Assembly: GCF_004123795.1 (NCBI RefSeq)
Contig: NZ_MSSM01000027.1
Location: 4-62,276, forward strand
Source of the DNA: Lacticaseibacillus chiayiensis
GTDB taxonomy: Bacteria; Bacillota; Bacilli; Lactobacillales; Lactobacillaceae
Reading direction: 5' to 3'
Length of the DNA stretch: 62,273 nt
Positions 16,072 through 26,243 of the stretch are shown here, piece by piece (position 1 is the stretch's first letter; each line of letters opens with the position of its first letter). Made by a program: the position numbers and the translations under genes. Under the pieces are notes generated by a model. The model was given only the letters and a program-made list of their open reading frames with translations. It was not told the origin of the DNA and searched no databases.

Positions 16072-16869
16072 CTAATACGCCCGCAGCAAAAGCAACAACC
16101 CAGTCAAAACCGCCATACCAGCGGCAGCTATCCAGTCGCGCTGGTGGTAACGCAAAATCCGATACTTCGTGCGATCGTCGCCACCTTGATAGCCACGCGC
16201 CTCCATCGCCGTTGCCAGTTCATCCGCAGTGGTAAAACTAGAAACAAACAGTGGAATCAGCAATGGCACGACAGCCTTCATCTGTTGGAAAATGTTGCCT
16301 TCACCGAAATCAACACCGCGCGCACGCTGCGCATTCATAATTTTAGTCGTCTGATCCATCAGTGTTGGTACGAAGCGCAAGGCAATTTGCAAAACCAACG
16401 CCAGCTCAGTGACTGGTACCCGAATCACGCGTAATGGCTTGAGCAAGCTTTCAACCGCATCCGCTAACGACAAAGGCTGTGTCGTCAACGTTAGCAAGGT
16501 CGACATGAAAATGATCAGCACAAACCGAACGAAAATAAAGGCACCATTGATCAACCCGAGCTTCGTGATCCACAACCAGCCCCAATGCCAGTAAACCATA
16601 CCGCCGCGCACAAATAAAACCTGGAGAGCAACGGTAAACAGAATCAACCAAATCAGCGGGCGCACCCCACGCAGGAAAAAACCAATCCGAATACCAGATA
16701 GCCAAATCATGAATAAGGTGGCAACGAACATCATTAAATATGTCTGCCAGTTGTTGGCGAGAAAAACAATCCCGATATAATAGAAGCTCGCCATTAATTT
16801 AGTCCGTGGATCCAACTGATGAATCCATGAATGACCCGGAATATACCGGCCAAGCAACAGTTTATCCAT
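16072..16869 (-). CDS. ecfT: ECF transporter transmembrane protein EcfT
   Basis: This 265-residue integral membrane subunit links the two ECF ATPases to vitamin-specific S proteins encoded elsewhere. It shows several hydrophobic helices. It also has the two Ala-Arg-Gly motifs, in AQRARGVDF and [10 protein letters not shown], that contact the ATPases. The ATG at 16869 lies inside the end of ecfA2 (8-base overlap) and follows GGGGGTGG. The longer frame from 16884 uses part of that ribosome binding site and is rejected. Confidence 0.96.
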   Translation of the reverse strand: MDKLLLGRYIPGHSWIHQLDPRTKLMASFYYIGIVFLANNWQTYLMMFVATLFMIWLSGIRIGFFLRGVRPLIWLILFTVALQVLFVRGGMVYWHWGWLWITKLGLINGAFIFVRFVLIIFMSTLLTLTTQPLSLADAVESLLKPLRVIRVPVTELALVLQIALRFVPTLMDQTTKIMNAQRARGVDFGEGNIFQQMKAVVPLLIPLFVSSFTTADELATAMEARGYQGGDDRTKYRILRYHQRDWIAAAGMAVLTGLLLLLRAY

Positions 16870-17728
16870 GCTGGCCACCCCCAATCTGTGGCAACAGCTG
16901 ATCAGCCAGCTCCGTCTCGGTTAACGGCCGGGGATCGAAATGGAATCCTTTTGCTATCAATTGTTGGGCCATTTGGGCGGTTTTAGGCAGCCCCAACTGG
17001 TTGGCTTTCAACCATGCCGGGTCACTGAAGATTTCCCGCGGCGTGCCCGTTTTAATTAGGCGTCCCTCAGCCATCACCCAGACGGTGTCGGCATAATCAG
17101 CCACGTCATCCATTTGATGGGTCACCAGGACAATGGTTTGGCCTTGTTCCCGATGTAGGCGTTCAAACATTGTCATCATTTCATGGCGACCAGCCGGATC
17201 CAATCCAGCCGTGGGTTCATCAAGCACCAAAACTTCAGGCTGCATCGCCAATACCCCGGCAATGGCAACCCGCCGCATTTGCCCACCAGATAAATCAAAA
17301 GGCGACTTTTCTAACACATCATGCGGCAATCCAACCATGGCGACCATTTTGTCAGCCAACGCCAAAGCGTCCTTTTCACTCACACCGAAATTCTGCGGAC
17401 CAAACGCAATGTCTTTGGCGACAGTTTGTTCAAACAACTGGTTTTCGGCAAACTGAAACACCATGCCAACTTTTTGCCGCAATGGTTTTAAATTTTTATT
17501 ATTCGTTTCGTTGGTGATCACCTTGTCACCAATTGTCACCGTACCAGATGTGGGCTTTAACAACGCATTCAGGTGCTGAAGAATAGTTGATTTGCCAGAT
17601 CCTGTATGCCCGATAATCGCAGTATAGCTGCCATCATGAATCGTGCCGGAGACATCTTTAATACCGTCACCGGCGAAAGGCGTACCTGCCTGATAGGTAA
17701 AGCTCACATGGTCGAATGTAATGTCCAC
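16862..17728 (-). CDS. ecfA2: ECF transporter ATPase EcfA2
   Basis: This 288-residue ATPase has Walker [10 protein letters not shown], signature LSGGQMRR, Walker [13 protein letters not shown] and H-loop VTHQMDD. It forms a heterodimer with EcfA1 that powers uptake of vitamins and metals through the shared EcfT. It overlaps ecfA1 by 25 bases and ecfT by 8, which implies coupled translation. Confidence 0.96.
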   Translation of the reverse strand: MDITFDHVSFTYQAGTPFAGDGIKDVSGTIHDGSYTAIIGHTGSGKSTILQHLNALLKPTSGTVTIGDKVITNETNNKNLKPLRQKVGMVFQFAENQLFEQTVAKDIAFGPQNFGVSEKDALALADKMVAMVGLPHDVLEKSPFDLSGGQMRRVAIAGVLAMQPEVLVLDEPTAGLDPAGRHEMMTMFERLHREQGQTIVLVTHQMDDVADYADTVWVMAEGRLIKTGTPREIFSDPAWLKANQLGLPKTAQMAQQLIAKGFHFDPRPLTETELADQLLPQIGGGQHG

Positions 17729-18540
17729 AGGTAGTCTACCAACCTTTCATTGTCCAAATATGCTTTCGGCATTGCCACCCCACGCTGAATCAAGGCATCT
17801 TTTAGCTTCTCCGAATACGGAACGTCCAATCCCAAGCGCAACAAATCCGTACCATGGGCAAAGATATCGCTCGGCGTCCCAATTTCGTTAATTTTACCGT
17901 CGTTAAGCAAAATAATCCGATGAGCTACCGCGGCTTCGTCAATATCGTGCGTAATCGACAGGACAGTCAGGTTAAGTTCGTCTTTTAACTCACGAATGAC
18001 CCCTAAAACTTCCTGGCGACCAGCCGGATCCAACATTGACGTTGATTCATCCAAAATAATAATCTCCGGCCGCTGGGCAATAATACCGGCAATCGCAACT
18101 CGTTGCTTTTGACCACCTGACAACCGCGCCGGCTCCCGATCGGCAAATGCTGTCATGCCAACCCGTTCCAGCGACTCGTCAACGCGTTTAACCATTTCAT
18201 CACGGGGAACACCCCGATTTTCCAAGCCAAACGCGACATCATCAGCCACCGTTGCGCCAACAAATTGATTATCAGGATTTTGAAAAACAATGCCGACTTT
18301 AGCGCGAATGTCCCAGACTGTTTCTTCGCTGAGCGTCATTCCGGCGACTTCGACCGTGCCCGACTCAGGCGCCAGCAACCCATTCAAATTCTTAGCCAGC
18401 GTACTTTTGCCGCTGCCATTATGCCCGATAATGGCCAGCCATTCACCCTTAGCTACATCAAAAGAAACATCCGTCAGAGCTTGATGTTTTGCTTCGGGAT
18501 AAGTGTAATTCAAGTGTTGAACACGAATGACGTTGCCCAC
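17704..18540 (-). CDS. ecfA1: ECF transporter ATPase EcfA1
   Basis: This 278-residue ATPase has Walker [10 protein letters not shown], signature LSGGQKQR, Walker [13 protein letters not shown] and H-loop ITHDIDE. The GTG start at 18540 ([10 protein letters not shown]) gives the usual family length and is preceded by AGGAAGAAGGGG. The extra 15 residues of the longer frame (to 18585) have no family counterpart. It heads the ecfA1-ecfA2-ecfT-truA operon. It often directly follows rplQ in relatives; here the IetAS-like genes separate them. Confidence 0.95.
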   Translation of the reverse strand: MGNVIRVQHLNYTYPEAKHQALTDVSFDVAKGEWLAIIGHNGSGKSTLAKNLNGLLAPESGTVEVAGMTLSEETVWDIRAKVGIVFQNPDNQFVGATVADDVAFGLENRGVPRDEMVKRVDESLERVGMTAFADREPARLSGGQKQRVAIAGIIAQRPEIIILDESTSMLDPAGRQEVLGVIRELKDELNLTVLSITHDIDEAAVAHRIILLNDGKINEIGTPSDIFAHGTDLLRLGLDVPYSEKLKDALIQRGVAMPKAYLDNERLVDYLWTLHSTM

Positions 18541-18657
18541 GATGCCCCTTCTTCCTACGCTTTGTATACCGAACAATAATACCATATTTTACTGAGTTGT
18601 TGGGAATAAGCACTTGCACTCATATGATCAATTGGTGACCGTAATGCTGCATAGGTA

Positions 18658-18687
18658 TTTGTCCCATTTTATAGACTTTTTGTCCCA
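18658..18687. promoter_or_regulatory. Paired TTTGTCCCA direct repeats in the ietA promoter
   Basis: TTTGTCCCA occurs at 18658-18666 and 18679-18687, 21 bases apart, so on the same DNA face. The second copy lies between a TAGACT-like -35 (18672-18677) and a TATTCT-like -10 (18696-18701). This is a likely operator, perhaps for the helix-turn-helix at the C-terminus of the ATPase encoded next. That protein-site match is a guess. Confidence 0.45.
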
Positions 18688-18720
18688 AACCGTGTTATTC
18701 TGTTTTTGAGGTGAAACCCC

Positions 18721-19770
18721 ATGAAAAAAAAGGACATCATCAACCTAATCAAAGCTCACTACGATCAGGATGAGCTTCTATTTCGCAGTACGACCAATGA
18801 TATAGCCCGGGACTTTGATGCCAGTGGTGACCACCAACTGGCACAATACATCATGACCTTCTTGTCAAGCGCCAATACATTTGTGCCGCAAGCGTATACG
18901 TTCGAAAGCCCGTTCTTCAAGACTGTCAACACAAATACCGGCGCACTCCCTCTGCCAACACCCATTGCAGACGACATTAAGGGAATCATCAATGCTGTCA
19001 ATCACCACGTCGGCATTCATAAGTTTCTTTTTGAAGGTGCTCCTGGTACCGGTAAAACCGAGTCCGCCAAACAAGTTGCTCGGCTACTTTCTCGTAAACT
19101 CTACATGGTCGATTTTAACAGCCTGATCGACAGCATGATGGGGCAAACTGCTAAGAATATTGCAGCAGTTTTCAATGAAATCAACCGCATGCCCGCGCCT
19201 GATCAAGCAGTTATTTTATTCGATGAAATTGACGCAATTGCACTGGATCGTGTGAATACCAACGATCTCCGAGAAATGGGTCGAGCCACCTCCAGCGTTT
19301 TGCAAGCGCTTGATCGCGTCAATGAAGATGTTGTCGTGATTGCTACCACTAACCTCTATAAACAGTTAGACCGCGCATTTATTCGTCGTTTCGACAGCGT
19401 TATTGACTTTGATCGTTATACTCAGGAAGACAAGCTGGACATCGCCGGGATTCTGTTGAATAACGACTTAAAGAAATTCAAAAATGCCAGCAGGGATATG
19501 AAGCTCGTTCGTAAGATTCTTAACAGTATGCCCAGTATTCCTAATCCTGGTGAATTAAACAACCTGCTTAAAGTATCCTTGGCCTTTAGTGACCCAGACG
19601 ATCCTCAAGATTACCTCCGGCGATTATACCGAACAACGCAAAATATCAGTGAGATGCCTAGCTTCCTGCAACTCAAAAAACAAGGCTTTACACTCCGCGA
19701 AATCGGCGTATTAACCGGTGTTTCTAAGAGCCAGGTCGCGCGTGAATTGAGAGGTGCTTCCGATGAATGA
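18721..19770 (+). CDS. ietA: AAA+ ATPase of an IetAS-like defence pair
   Basis: This 349-residue protein has an N-terminal helical region (1-85) and an AAA+ core. Visible are Walker A GAPGTGKTES (106-115), Walker B AVILFDEIDA (163-172), sensor 1 IATTN (207-211), and arginines FIRRFD (220-225). The C-terminus (about 322-346, FTLREIGVLTGVSKSQVARELRG) resembles a helix-turn-helix. The next gene, a subtilisin-like protease, overlaps it by 8 bases. An ATPase plus S8 protease in this order matches the IetAS anti-phage system described in surveys of prokaryotic defence genes. The unfoldase-like ATPase may recognise an infection signal and control the protease. Homology is judged from architecture only. 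Confidence 0.8.
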   Translation: MKKKDIINLIKAHYDQDELLFRSTTNDIARDFDASGDHQLAQYIMTFLSSANTFVPQAYTFESPFFKTVNTNTGALPLPTPIADDIKGIINAVNHHVGIHKFLFEGAPGTGKTESAKQVARLLSRKLYMVDFNSLIDSMMGQTAKNIAAVFNEINRMPAPDQAVILFDEIDAIALDRVNTNDLREMGRATSSVLQALDRVNEDVVVIATTNLYKQLDRAFIRRFDSVIDFDRYTQEDKLDIAGILLNNDLKKFKNASRDMKLVRKILNSMPSIPNPGELNNLLKVSLAFSDPDDPQDYLRRLYRTTQNISEMPSFLQLKKQGFTLREIGVLTGVSKSQVARELRGASDE

Positions 19771-21988
19771 TGTCTTGACGTTAAAGGGCAAATTTGAGCA
19801 TCGCAGTAATTCCGGCGGTGGAGGCAGCCCGCGATTACCCCAAGATACACATGTTTCAGCTGACCATGTTCTTAGTCTAATTCAGGATCTGAAAACCACC
19901 CAAGCTTTCTGGAAAAAGAACAATTTATTAGACAAATATCTAATTAGTGCCCATTACATTAAAGTCGCTGCCAAAAGCAATCGTATTCAAGGCTTTTTTG
20001 CGTATCACAAGGAAAACCCCAACAACGCGATTGTCGGGGCCAAATTTGCGGCTGGGCCAGTCCATGTCATCACTTATTTTGTCTCGCCCGAAAGTGTCAG
20101 CCGTTCAATCGTCATCGCTACCCAAGTGGCAACCATTCTGGAAGCTGAGTTTGGTGGTGCCACCACGGCCGAGACTTTTAACAATCCCAAGTCATTTGCG
20201 TCTATTGATTTCAAAAAGTACAGCATTCCTAAAACAACTTTTCAACAATTTGTGGTTGATGCACATTATGTGGACCACTTTGGTATCGAATCCGGGCGCT
20301 TACCACAAATGCAAAGTGCCATCGTTTCGCTCTATGACACCCAGCAGCCAATTCTGCCACTGTTAAAAAAACTCGGTATCACTGCCGATAGACTCGATAT
20401 GTTGGACGATACAACTATCAGGCTTGATGCAGGTGAAGTGACAATGCTTATGGAAAAAGCCCCATTCCTTGTCGCTATGGCTACGACAGATCTTTCCAAA
20501 TTGTCACCAACTGCTTTTCATGATCCGGAAACGTTAACTATGGGCCAGATTCCCGAACCTAAGAATGAACCTACGATTGGCGTCATTGACACGCTCTTCG
20601 ATGATCATGTGTATTTCAACAAATGGGTCACCTACACACAAATGATTGATCCTAACATTCCCATTGATCGTGGTGATTATTACCATGGAACCGCGGTCAC
20701 ATCAATCATAGTCGATGGATCAAGTCTGAATCCGTCACTCGATGACGGCTGCGGACGCTTCAAGGTACGTCATTTTGGCGTTGCTACTAGCCGCGAGTTC
20801 AGTTCTTTTGAGGTCATCAAGTCGATTAAACAAATCGTTGCCTCCAATCCTGACATTCATGTGTGGAATTTATCACTGGGATCAAAAAACGAGGTAAACC
20901 CAAATTTTATCTCAGCGGAAGCATCTGTTTTGGATCAGCTACAGTACAAATACAATGTTATCTTCGTTATCGCGGCAACCAATAAGGAAGCTGCAGATGC
21001 TCCAAAAAGAATCGGCGCCCCAGCTGATTCCATTAACTCGTTGGTGGTAAGTTCCGTGGATAGACATCAACAGCCAGCAGCCTACTCACGTGAAGGAATC
21101 GTCCTTGAATTTTTCACCAAACCCGATGTGAGCTATTACGGCGGCGTGGGCAATGATTTAATCCGCGCGGTAGAACCCATCAGCGGCGGTGTCCAGGTGG
21201 GTGGCACATCGTTCGCTGCGCCTTGGATCAGCCGCAAACTTGCTTATCTAATTGAAGTGCTTGGACTAAGTCGTGAAGTCGCTAAAGCAATGGTGGTCGA
21301 TTCAGCGATCGGCTGGCATCCAGAACTGAGCAAGCAAGCACTTGCTTTGCGCGGCAACGGGGTCGTGCCACTAAACATCCAAGACATCCTGCACACAAGG
21401 GATGATGAAATTAAATTCGTCATTCAAGGTGCCGTGACGCAATGGGAAACCTACAACTATCAATTGCCCGTTCCCGTTGTGGCTAACAAACAACCGTACG
21501 TGGCGAAGGCAACATTGTGCTATTTTCCGAAATGTTCGCGTAACCAAGGCGTTGATTACACGAATACAGAGCTTGACCTTTATCTTGGTCGTATCAACGA
21601 CAAAGGCAAGATCAAAAGCATTAACGAGAATGTCCAAAGTTTTGATAACACTCACCGGGTGAACGAAAGTGATGCCCGCGAGAATTTTCGCAAGTGGGAC
21701 AACATCAAACATATTAGTGAAGTGTTGAAACCTAACGCCCGAGCGAAAAAGGTATATTCGAATCCAATGTGGGGAATCAGTTTAAAAACCAAAGAACGTC
21801 TAAGCAACCATGACGGTGAGCATATTCGTTTTGGTCTCGTTGTCACGCTCAAAGAGATCAACGGCGTGAACCGGATCGACGACTTTATTCAGCAAGCGAG
21901 CCTTAAGGGCTGGTTGATTAACCGCATTGATGTCGCTAATCGGGTTAAAATTTATAATCAAGCTGAAGAGGATGTCCATCTAGAATAG
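19763..21988 (+). CDS. ietS: Subtilisin-like S8 protease of an IetAS-like defence pair
   Basis: This 741-residue protein starts at ATG 19763, seven bases after GAGAGGTG within the end of the ATPase gene. The first 260 residues form an uncharacterised domain with no signal peptide, so the enzyme is probably cytoplasmic. The protease core holds the catalytic triad: Asp276 in IGVIDT, His308 in YYHGTAV, Ser483 in GGTSFAAP. Asn407 in AATN fits the oxyanion position. A C-terminal domain of about 200 residues follows. All catalytic residues are intact, so the gene looks functional. Its substrate is unknown. In the IetAS family the pair protects against phage, presumably by proteolysis once triggered. 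Confidence 0.82.
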   Translation: MNDVLTLKGKFEHRSNSGGGGSPRLPQDTHVSADHVLSLIQDLKTTQAFWKKNNLLDKYLISAHYIKVAAKSNRIQGFFAYHKENPNNAIVGAKFAAGPVHVITYFVSPESVSRSIVIATQVATILEAEFGGATTAETFNNPKSFASIDFKKYSIPKTTFQQFVVDAHYVDHFGIESGRLPQMQSAIVSLYDTQQPILPLLKKLGITADRLDMLDDTTIRLDAGEVTMLMEKAPFLVAMATTDLSKLSPTAFHDPETLTMGQIPEPKNEPTIGVIDTLFDDHVYFNKWVTYTQMIDPNIPIDRGDYYHGTAVTSIIVDGSSLNPSLDDGCGRFKVRHFGVATSREFSSFEVIKSIKQIVASNPDIHVWNLSLGSKNEVNPNFISAEASVLDQLQYKYNVIFVIAATNKEAADAPKRIGAPADSINSLVVSSVDRHQQPAAYSREGIVLEFFTKPDVSYYGGVGNDLIRAVEPISGGVQVGGTSFAAPWISRKLAYLIEVLGLSREVAKAMVVDSAIGWHPELSKQALALRGNGVVPLNIQDILHTRDDEIKFVIQGAVTQWETYNYQLPVPVVANKQPYVAKATLCYFPKCSRNQGVDYTNTELDLYLGRINDKGKIKSINENVQSFDNTHRVNESDARENFRKWDNIKHISEVLKPNARAKKVYSNPMWGISLKTKERLSNHDGEHIRFGLVVTLKEINGVNRIDDFIQQASLKGWLINRIDVANRVKIYNQAEEDVHLE

Positions 21989-22012
21989 TGGCATCACCTT
22001 TCCAGAAAGAGA

Positions 22013-22055
22013 AACAAAGTCGGCCGAAAATTCCACTCGGTCGGCTTTGTTTTTA
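22013..22055 (+). terminator. Terminator of the ietAS-like operon
   Basis: AACAAAGTCGGCCGA and TCGGTCGGCTTTGTT pair with G-U tolerance and are followed by TTT. It begins 25 bases after the protease stop codon. Confidence 0.8.
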
Positions 22056-22185
22056 AAATTGAAAACAATGTTCTGATATCTCGTTGTACTCGGCGTCATT
22101 TAGCCATTCTTTAAGATGATATCAACACGTCATTTAATCGGTGCCTGATGCTGAGTAACAAAACCACCATAAAAGAAACAATCAG

Positions 22186-22860
22186 CTAAAACTCTTTTTC
22201 GATAATATCTTGCTTCGTACTTAAAAAGGCAAAGACGGCAACAACGATCGCACCAAGTACCATCAGGATCCAAGCTTCCCACCGTGTTGGATCAGTTTGA
22301 AGCACCGCAATGCCGACGTGACTTTTGCCATTCACAATCCAAAGATTCTGGCGCAACATTTGGACAAGGAAAATGAAGAAAACTGCCCAAATCATGCGCC
22401 CGCCTTTTCTAAACAATCCGACATAGGCAGAGACCATGCCAGCCGGAAAGATGCTTAAGAAGCTCAGCATCATCAATAATAGAATACCAGCCGTCGATTT
22501 CGGCAATGCCTGTGTTGCAAGCGGGTACCATTGAGCCAGCCCGACCATCGCAATCCAAAGTGTAAAAAGTGGGATTAAAGTTTGAATCAGTTGCGGGTAC
22601 TTTTTCTGTTTGCGAGACTGTCTGCCGGTTAAGAAGCCGCAAACAATCGCAATCATCCACACGTCACGCAGCCATGTCACGGTCGCGTTACCATTGGCAT
22701 CTCGATACACGCTTGGAATAAAGGGGCCGCCGAAGCTTCCTACGTTGGGCGGCATCACGTTGATCACCAAGACCACAAGCATCACGACAAGCGTTAGCCA
22801 GATCCCCACGACCAGCAAGCCGATCTGCCATGGCGCGCATTGTTTCAACCAATTGTGCAT
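22186..22860 (-). CDS. Membrane protein, unknown function
   Basis: This 224-residue protein has about six hydrophobic helices: IGLLVVGIWLTLVVMLVVLVI, VWMIAIVCGFLTG, LIQTLIPLFTLWIAMVGL, GILLLMMLSFLSIFPAGMVSAYVGL, MIWAVFFIFLVQML, and WILMVLGAIVVAVFAFLS. A basic loop RQSRKQKKY follows the second helix. ATG 22860 lies six bases after GGGGGTG. I recognise no family or conserved polar active-site residue. It is transcribed convergently with the IetAS-like pair and stands alone. Confidence 0.7.
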   Translation of the reverse strand: MHNWLKQCAPWQIGLLVVGIWLTLVVMLVVLVINVMPPNVGSFGGPFIPSVYRDANGNATVTWLRDVWMIAIVCGFLTGRQSRKQKKYPQLIQTLIPLFTLWIAMVGLAQWYPLATQALPKSTAGILLLMMLSFLSIFPAGMVSAYVGLFRKGGRMIWAVFFIFLVQMLRQNLWIVNGKSHVGIAVLQTDPTRWEAWILMVLGAIVVAVFAFLSTKQDIIEKEF

Positions 22861-22985
22861 GTCATTCACCCCCGATAGTGTGCAGTATACAGGAAAAATG
22901 ATGGCTGTGCTGGATCGTTGATGACTTTTTGGCCGCTAGCAATATGGATATTGGGAAGATCGAAGGTGTCTGGATAATAAGAAAA

Positions 22986-23040
22986 AGTGGCAGTAAAAAG
23001 GAATCGCTTCGAGTTTGGGCGATTGCTTTTTACTGCCACT
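22986..23040 (-). terminator. Long inverted repeat with T-tail on the minus strand
   Basis: Two 22-base arms (AGTGGCAGTAAAAAG...) pair with one mismatch around an 11-base loop, and on the minus strand TTTTTC follows. It lies about 470 bases after rplQ, beyond a cluster of repeats. It is the first clear terminator for the long ribosomal protein transcript. Confidence 0.65.
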
Positions 23041-23107
23041 TGGGTGTGGTTGTGTTGTTTGGCTTATTGGGGATGCTGTTGAAGGCAGGTGAGGTTTAGG
23101 TTTTGCT

Positions 23108-23175
23108 CTCTATAACGCGTTCACCAGCGCAGAAACCTGCATGTAAGGACCCCAGATCACAATGGCCAAAGGGCT
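23108..23175 (+). repeat. Palindromic repeat element, half copy D
   Basis: This is the proximal half of the dispersed element: CTATAACGCGTTCACCAGCG, CAGAAACCTGCATGTAAGG, then ACCCCAGATCACAATGGCC. It lacks the distal half and central pairing partner. It lies 60 bases upstream of full copy E, in the same orientation. Confidence 0.7.
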
Positions 23176-23234
23176 TCGCGCAACGTACAAAAAGTCTGTT
23201 CTATTGAAGGCAAAGTATGGGTTTGTCTTCCGTT

Positions 23235-23365
23235 TTCTATAACGCGCTCGCCAGCGCAGAAGTCTGCATGTAAGGACCCCAGACCACAATGGCCAAAGAC
23301 CAGCCATTGTGGTCTGGGGCCACTTACACTCCGGTTTCTAACCGGGCTGGCTCACGCTCACACAA
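23235..23365 (+). repeat. Palindromic repeat element, full copy E
   Basis: This is a full copy with a perfect central hairpin: CCCCAGACCACAATGGC, ten bases, GCCATTGTGGTCTGGGG (23276-23319). The flanks are CTATAACGCGCTCGCCAGCG, CTGCATGTAAGGA and CCACTTACACTCCG, CTCACGCTCACAC. The 22.87-23.51 kb interval holds this element, copy D and the inverted repeat at 22986-23040, but no gene. Confidence 0.75.
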
Positions 23366-23511
23366 AAAAATCATTTAATGATGGAGACATCGGTTGCCCG
23401 GTGCTCTCAAGCTAGACTAAGCAGGACTGAGCCTGCCATCATCGTAACGCTCCATCGATCAAATGATCAAAGTTGGTTGACCTTCAAGGGCCAGCCGGTT
23501 TTTAACTGTGT

Positions 23512-23892
23512 TTAGACGAGCTCAATGATAACCATTGGGGCACCGTCACCGCGACGTGGCGCAGTCTTCAAGATGCGGGTGTACCCGCCATTGCGATCTG
23601 CGTATTTTGGTGCCAAGTCACTGAACAGCTTTTGCAAAGCGGACTTCACAATAACACTGTCTTCCTGTTCCTCGACACTTGCAATTTCGTTGCGGACATA
23701 AGCTGCTGCTTGGCGGCGTGCATGTAAATCGCCACGCTTGCCCAAAGTGATCATCTTTTCAGCAGTCGAACGAACTTCCTTAGCGCGGGCTTCGGTTGTG
23801 ACGATCCGTTCATTGATCAGCAGATCAGTTGTCAGATCACGCAACATTGCTTTACGCTGTGAGCTGGTCCGCCCTAATTTACGGTAACTCAT
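23512..23892 (-). CDS. rplQ: 50S ribosomal protein L17
   Basis: This 126-residue protein has the L17 start [19 protein letters not shown] and end [12 protein letters not shown]. It is the last gene of the alpha operon, 23 bases after rpoA. Confidence 0.98.
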   Translation of the reverse strand: MSYRKLGRTSSQRKAMLRDLTTDLLINERIVTTEARAKEVRSTAEKMITLGKRGDLHARRQAAAYVRNEIASVEEQEDSVIVKSALQKLFSDLAPKYADRNGGYTRILKTAPRRGDGAPMVIIELV

Positions 23893-23915
23893 GGATTGGC
23901 CTCCTTTTCGAAATT

Positions 23916-24854
23916 TTAGTCTTCTTTACGCAAACCTAAGCCAAGATCAGCCAACTTGTTTTTAACTTCTTCAAGTGACTTACGGCCTAAGTTGCGCACT
24001 TTCATCATATCGGCTTCTGTTTTGTTGGTTAACTCCTGGACCGTGTTGATCCCGGCACGCTTCAAACAGTTGTAAGAACGAACCGACAAGTCAAGCTCTT
24101 CGATGGTCATCTCAAGCATCTTTTCCTTGTGCGTTTCTTCTTTTTCAACCATAATTTCGGCGTTTTTAGCCTCATCCGTCAGATTGACGAAAATATCCAG
24201 GTGTTCGGTCAGGATCTTCGCTGCTAAGCTGATGGCTTCACGTGGTGAGATTGAGCCATTAGTCCAAACATCCAGCGTTAACTTGTCGAAATCATTCCGA
24301 CGGCCAACACGGGTGCTTTCAACTTGATAGTTAACCCGGCTGATCGGGGTGAAAATCGAGTCGATCGGCAAAACACCGATTGGCATGTCATCAGACTTGT
24401 TCTGGTCAGCTGCCACATACCCGCGACCCTTTTTAACAGTCATACGTACATGGAAGTGCCCGCCGTCTGCAACAGTACAGATATACTGTTCAGGATTTAA
24501 GACCTCAACATCAGGATCAGTGACGATATCAGCAGCAGTTACCTTAGCCGGACCGTTGACATCAATTTCGATGTTCTTATCTTCATCGGTATTCATCTTG
24601 AGTGCCAATTTTTTGATATTCAAAATGATTTGGGTGACATCTTCCAGCACACCATCGATTGTCGAGAACTCATGAAGCACCCCGTCAATCTGAATGCTGC
24701 TGACAGCTGCGCCCGGTAATGAAGAAAGAAGGATCCGCCGCAACGAGTTACCTAACGTAGTACCGTAGCCGCGTTCCAACGGTTCAACCACAAACTTGCC
24801 ATAGTTGGTGCTTTCATCAACTTTGGTAATGTTCGGCTTTTCGAATTCGATCAT
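23916..24854 (-). CDS. rpoA: RNA polymerase alpha subunit
   Basis: This 312-residue subunit has an N-terminal dimerisation domain (about 1-228, with [20 protein letters not shown]) that nucleates polymerase assembly. The C-terminal domain (about 245-312, [19 protein letters not shown] and [13 protein letters not shown]) binds UP elements and activators. The linker is acidic and lysine-rich. It lies in the standard rpsM-rpsK-rpoA-rplQ order. Confidence 0.99.
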   Translation of the reverse strand: MIEFEKPNITKVDESTNYGKFVVEPLERGYGTTLGNSLRRILLSSLPGAAVSSIQIDGVLHEFSTIDGVLEDVTQIILNIKKLALKMNTDEDKNIEIDVNGPAKVTAADIVTDPDVEVLNPEQYICTVADGGHFHVRMTVKKGRGYVAADQNKSDDMPIGVLPIDSIFTPISRVNYQVESTRVGRRNDFDKLTLDVWTNGSISPREAISLAAKILTEHLDIFVNLTDEAKNAEIMVEKEETHKEKMLEMTIEELDLSVRSYNCLKRAGINTVQELTNKTEADMMKVRNLGRKSLEEVKNKLADLGLGLRKED

Positions 24855-24928
24855 CTAGTTTGTACCCCTTTCAAAACGAGAAGTGAAGATTTGTCTGCCT
24901 GACCGCCATAACGGTCGAAGGGTAACAA

Positions 24929-25318
24929 TTAAACACGACGACGCTTTGGAGGACGAGAACCGTTATGCGGAACCGGTGTAACATCACGGATCGCAGTAAC
25001 TTCAAGACCTGTTGCCTGAAGCGAACGGATTGCAGCTTCACGACCAGAGCCAGGGCCCTTAACCGCAACTTCAACCGACTTCATGCCATGTTCCATTGAT
25101 TCCTTCGCAGCCGCTTCAGCTGCCATCTGCGCAGCAAATGGCGTTGACTTACGACTACCTTTAAAACCGAGTGCACCAGCAGAGGACCAAGCGATCGCAT
25201 TGCCGCGAGGGTCCGTGATCATTACTAAGGTGTTGTTGAAGGTTGAGTGGATATGAGCCACGCCAGATTCAACGTTCTTGCGGACACGGCGCTTCCGCGT
25301 AGTTTTTCTACCTGCCAT
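24929..25318 (-). CDS. rpsK: 30S ribosomal protein S11
   Basis: This 129-residue protein has [21 protein letters not shown] and the C-terminal [16 protein letters not shown]11 forms part of the platform near the E site. It lies between rpsM and rpoA. Confidence 0.98.
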   Translation of the reverse strand: MAGRKTTRKRRVRKNVESGVAHIHSTFNNTLVMITDPRGNAIAWSSAGALGFKGSRKSTPFAAQMAAEAAAKESMEHGMKSVEVAVKGPGSGREAAIRSLQATGLEVTAIRDVTPVPHNGSRPPKRRRV

Positions 25319-25338
25319 CGATCAATGACCTCCTTTAA

Positions 25339-25704
25339 TTATTTTTTCTTGCCTGCCATGCTTGCTTTCTTCCCTTTACGGGTGCGAGCATTGTTTTTGG
25401 TGTTTTGCCCACGAACCGGCAAGCCACGACGATGACGGATGCCGCGATATGAACCGATTTCCATCAAACGTTTGATGTTCAAGTTCACTTCACGACGGAG
25501 ATCGCCTTCAATTTTGTATGAATCCAAAGCTGCACGAATCTTGTCTTCTTGTTCTGGGGTTAGGTCATCTTGACGAACGTCTTCCGGAACACCGGCAGTC
25601 TTGAGAACCTTTTGAGCGGTTGTCTTGCCAACACCATAAATATAGGTTAAGGCAATGACGATTTGCTTACCACGTGGTAAGTCGACACCTGCGATACGAG
25701 CCAT
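25339..25704 (-). CDS. rpsM: 30S ribosomal protein S13
   Basis: This 121-residue protein starts [16 protein letters not shown] at ATG 25704. The upstream GTG of the longer frame is part of the GGAGGTG site and is rejected. [25 protein letters not shown] marks S13, which contacts P-site tRNA and 50S bridges. Confidence 0.98.
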   Translation of the reverse strand: MARIAGVDLPRGKQIVIALTYIYGVGKTTAQKVLKTAGVPEDVRQDDLTPEQEDKIRAALDSYKIEGDLRREVNLNIKRLMEIGSYRGIRHRRGLPVRGQNTKNNARTRKGKKASMAGKKK

Positions 25705-25737
25705 GTACAATGACACCTCCTATTGTTTTAGTTTGTA

Positions 25738-25854
25738 TTATCCCTGACGCTGTTTATGCTTTGGGTTTGCAGAGCAGATAATCATGACCCGACCCTTACG
25801 ACGGACCACTTTGCAGTGCTCGCACATCTTTTTAACAGATGGACGTACTTTCAT
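25738..25854 (-). CDS. rpmJ: 50S ribosomal protein L36 (zinc-ribbon form)
   Basis: This 38-residue gene is found by eye between infA and rps[21 protein letters not shown]..., ending HKQRQG. Cys11, Cys14, Cys27 and His33 form the zinc site of the C+ form of L36. It has a GGAGG-type site just upstream and is in the standard infA-rpmJ-rpsM order. Confidence 0.97.
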   Translation of the reverse strand: MKVRPSVKKMCEHCKVVRRKGRVMIICSANPKHKQRQG

Positions 25855-25881
25855 GAGAATATAGCCTCCTTGAGTTGGCAA

Positions 25882-26100
25882 CTACTTGAAACGGTAGGTG
25901 ATCCGGCCTTTGGTCAAATCATAGGGTGACAACTCAACCGTTACCTTGTCCCCTGGTAAGATTCGAATATAGTGCATCCGAATTTTACCGGAAACATGGG
26001 CGAGAATTTCCGCACCGTTTTCAAGTTTGACTTTGAACATCGCGTTGGGTAAGGTATCCGTCACGGTGCCTTGGATCTCAATTACATCGTCTTTTGCCAC
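25882..26100 (-). CDS. infA: Translation initiation factor IF-1
   Basis: This 72-residue OB-fold protein ([23 protein letters not shown]...) binds the 30S A site during initiation. The start is GTG 26100, preceded by AGGAGGAAACACTTC. The longer frame upstream to 26169 is out of keeping with the family length. Confidence 0.98.
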   Translation of the reverse strand: MAKDDVIEIQGTVTDTLPNAMFKVKLENGAEILAHVSGKIRMHYIRILPGDKVTVELSPYDLTKGRITYRFK

Positions 26101-26243
26101 GAAGTGTTTCCTCCTAAAAATTATTGGTTCTATTAACGCGCGAAAAGGGTGAGGCCGATTGGCACTCACCGCATACCGCGATATTGTACCATAATTCTTC
26201 GACTTTGAAAACAGTCATGAGGGGCGTGCAATCGTCCAAGCAC

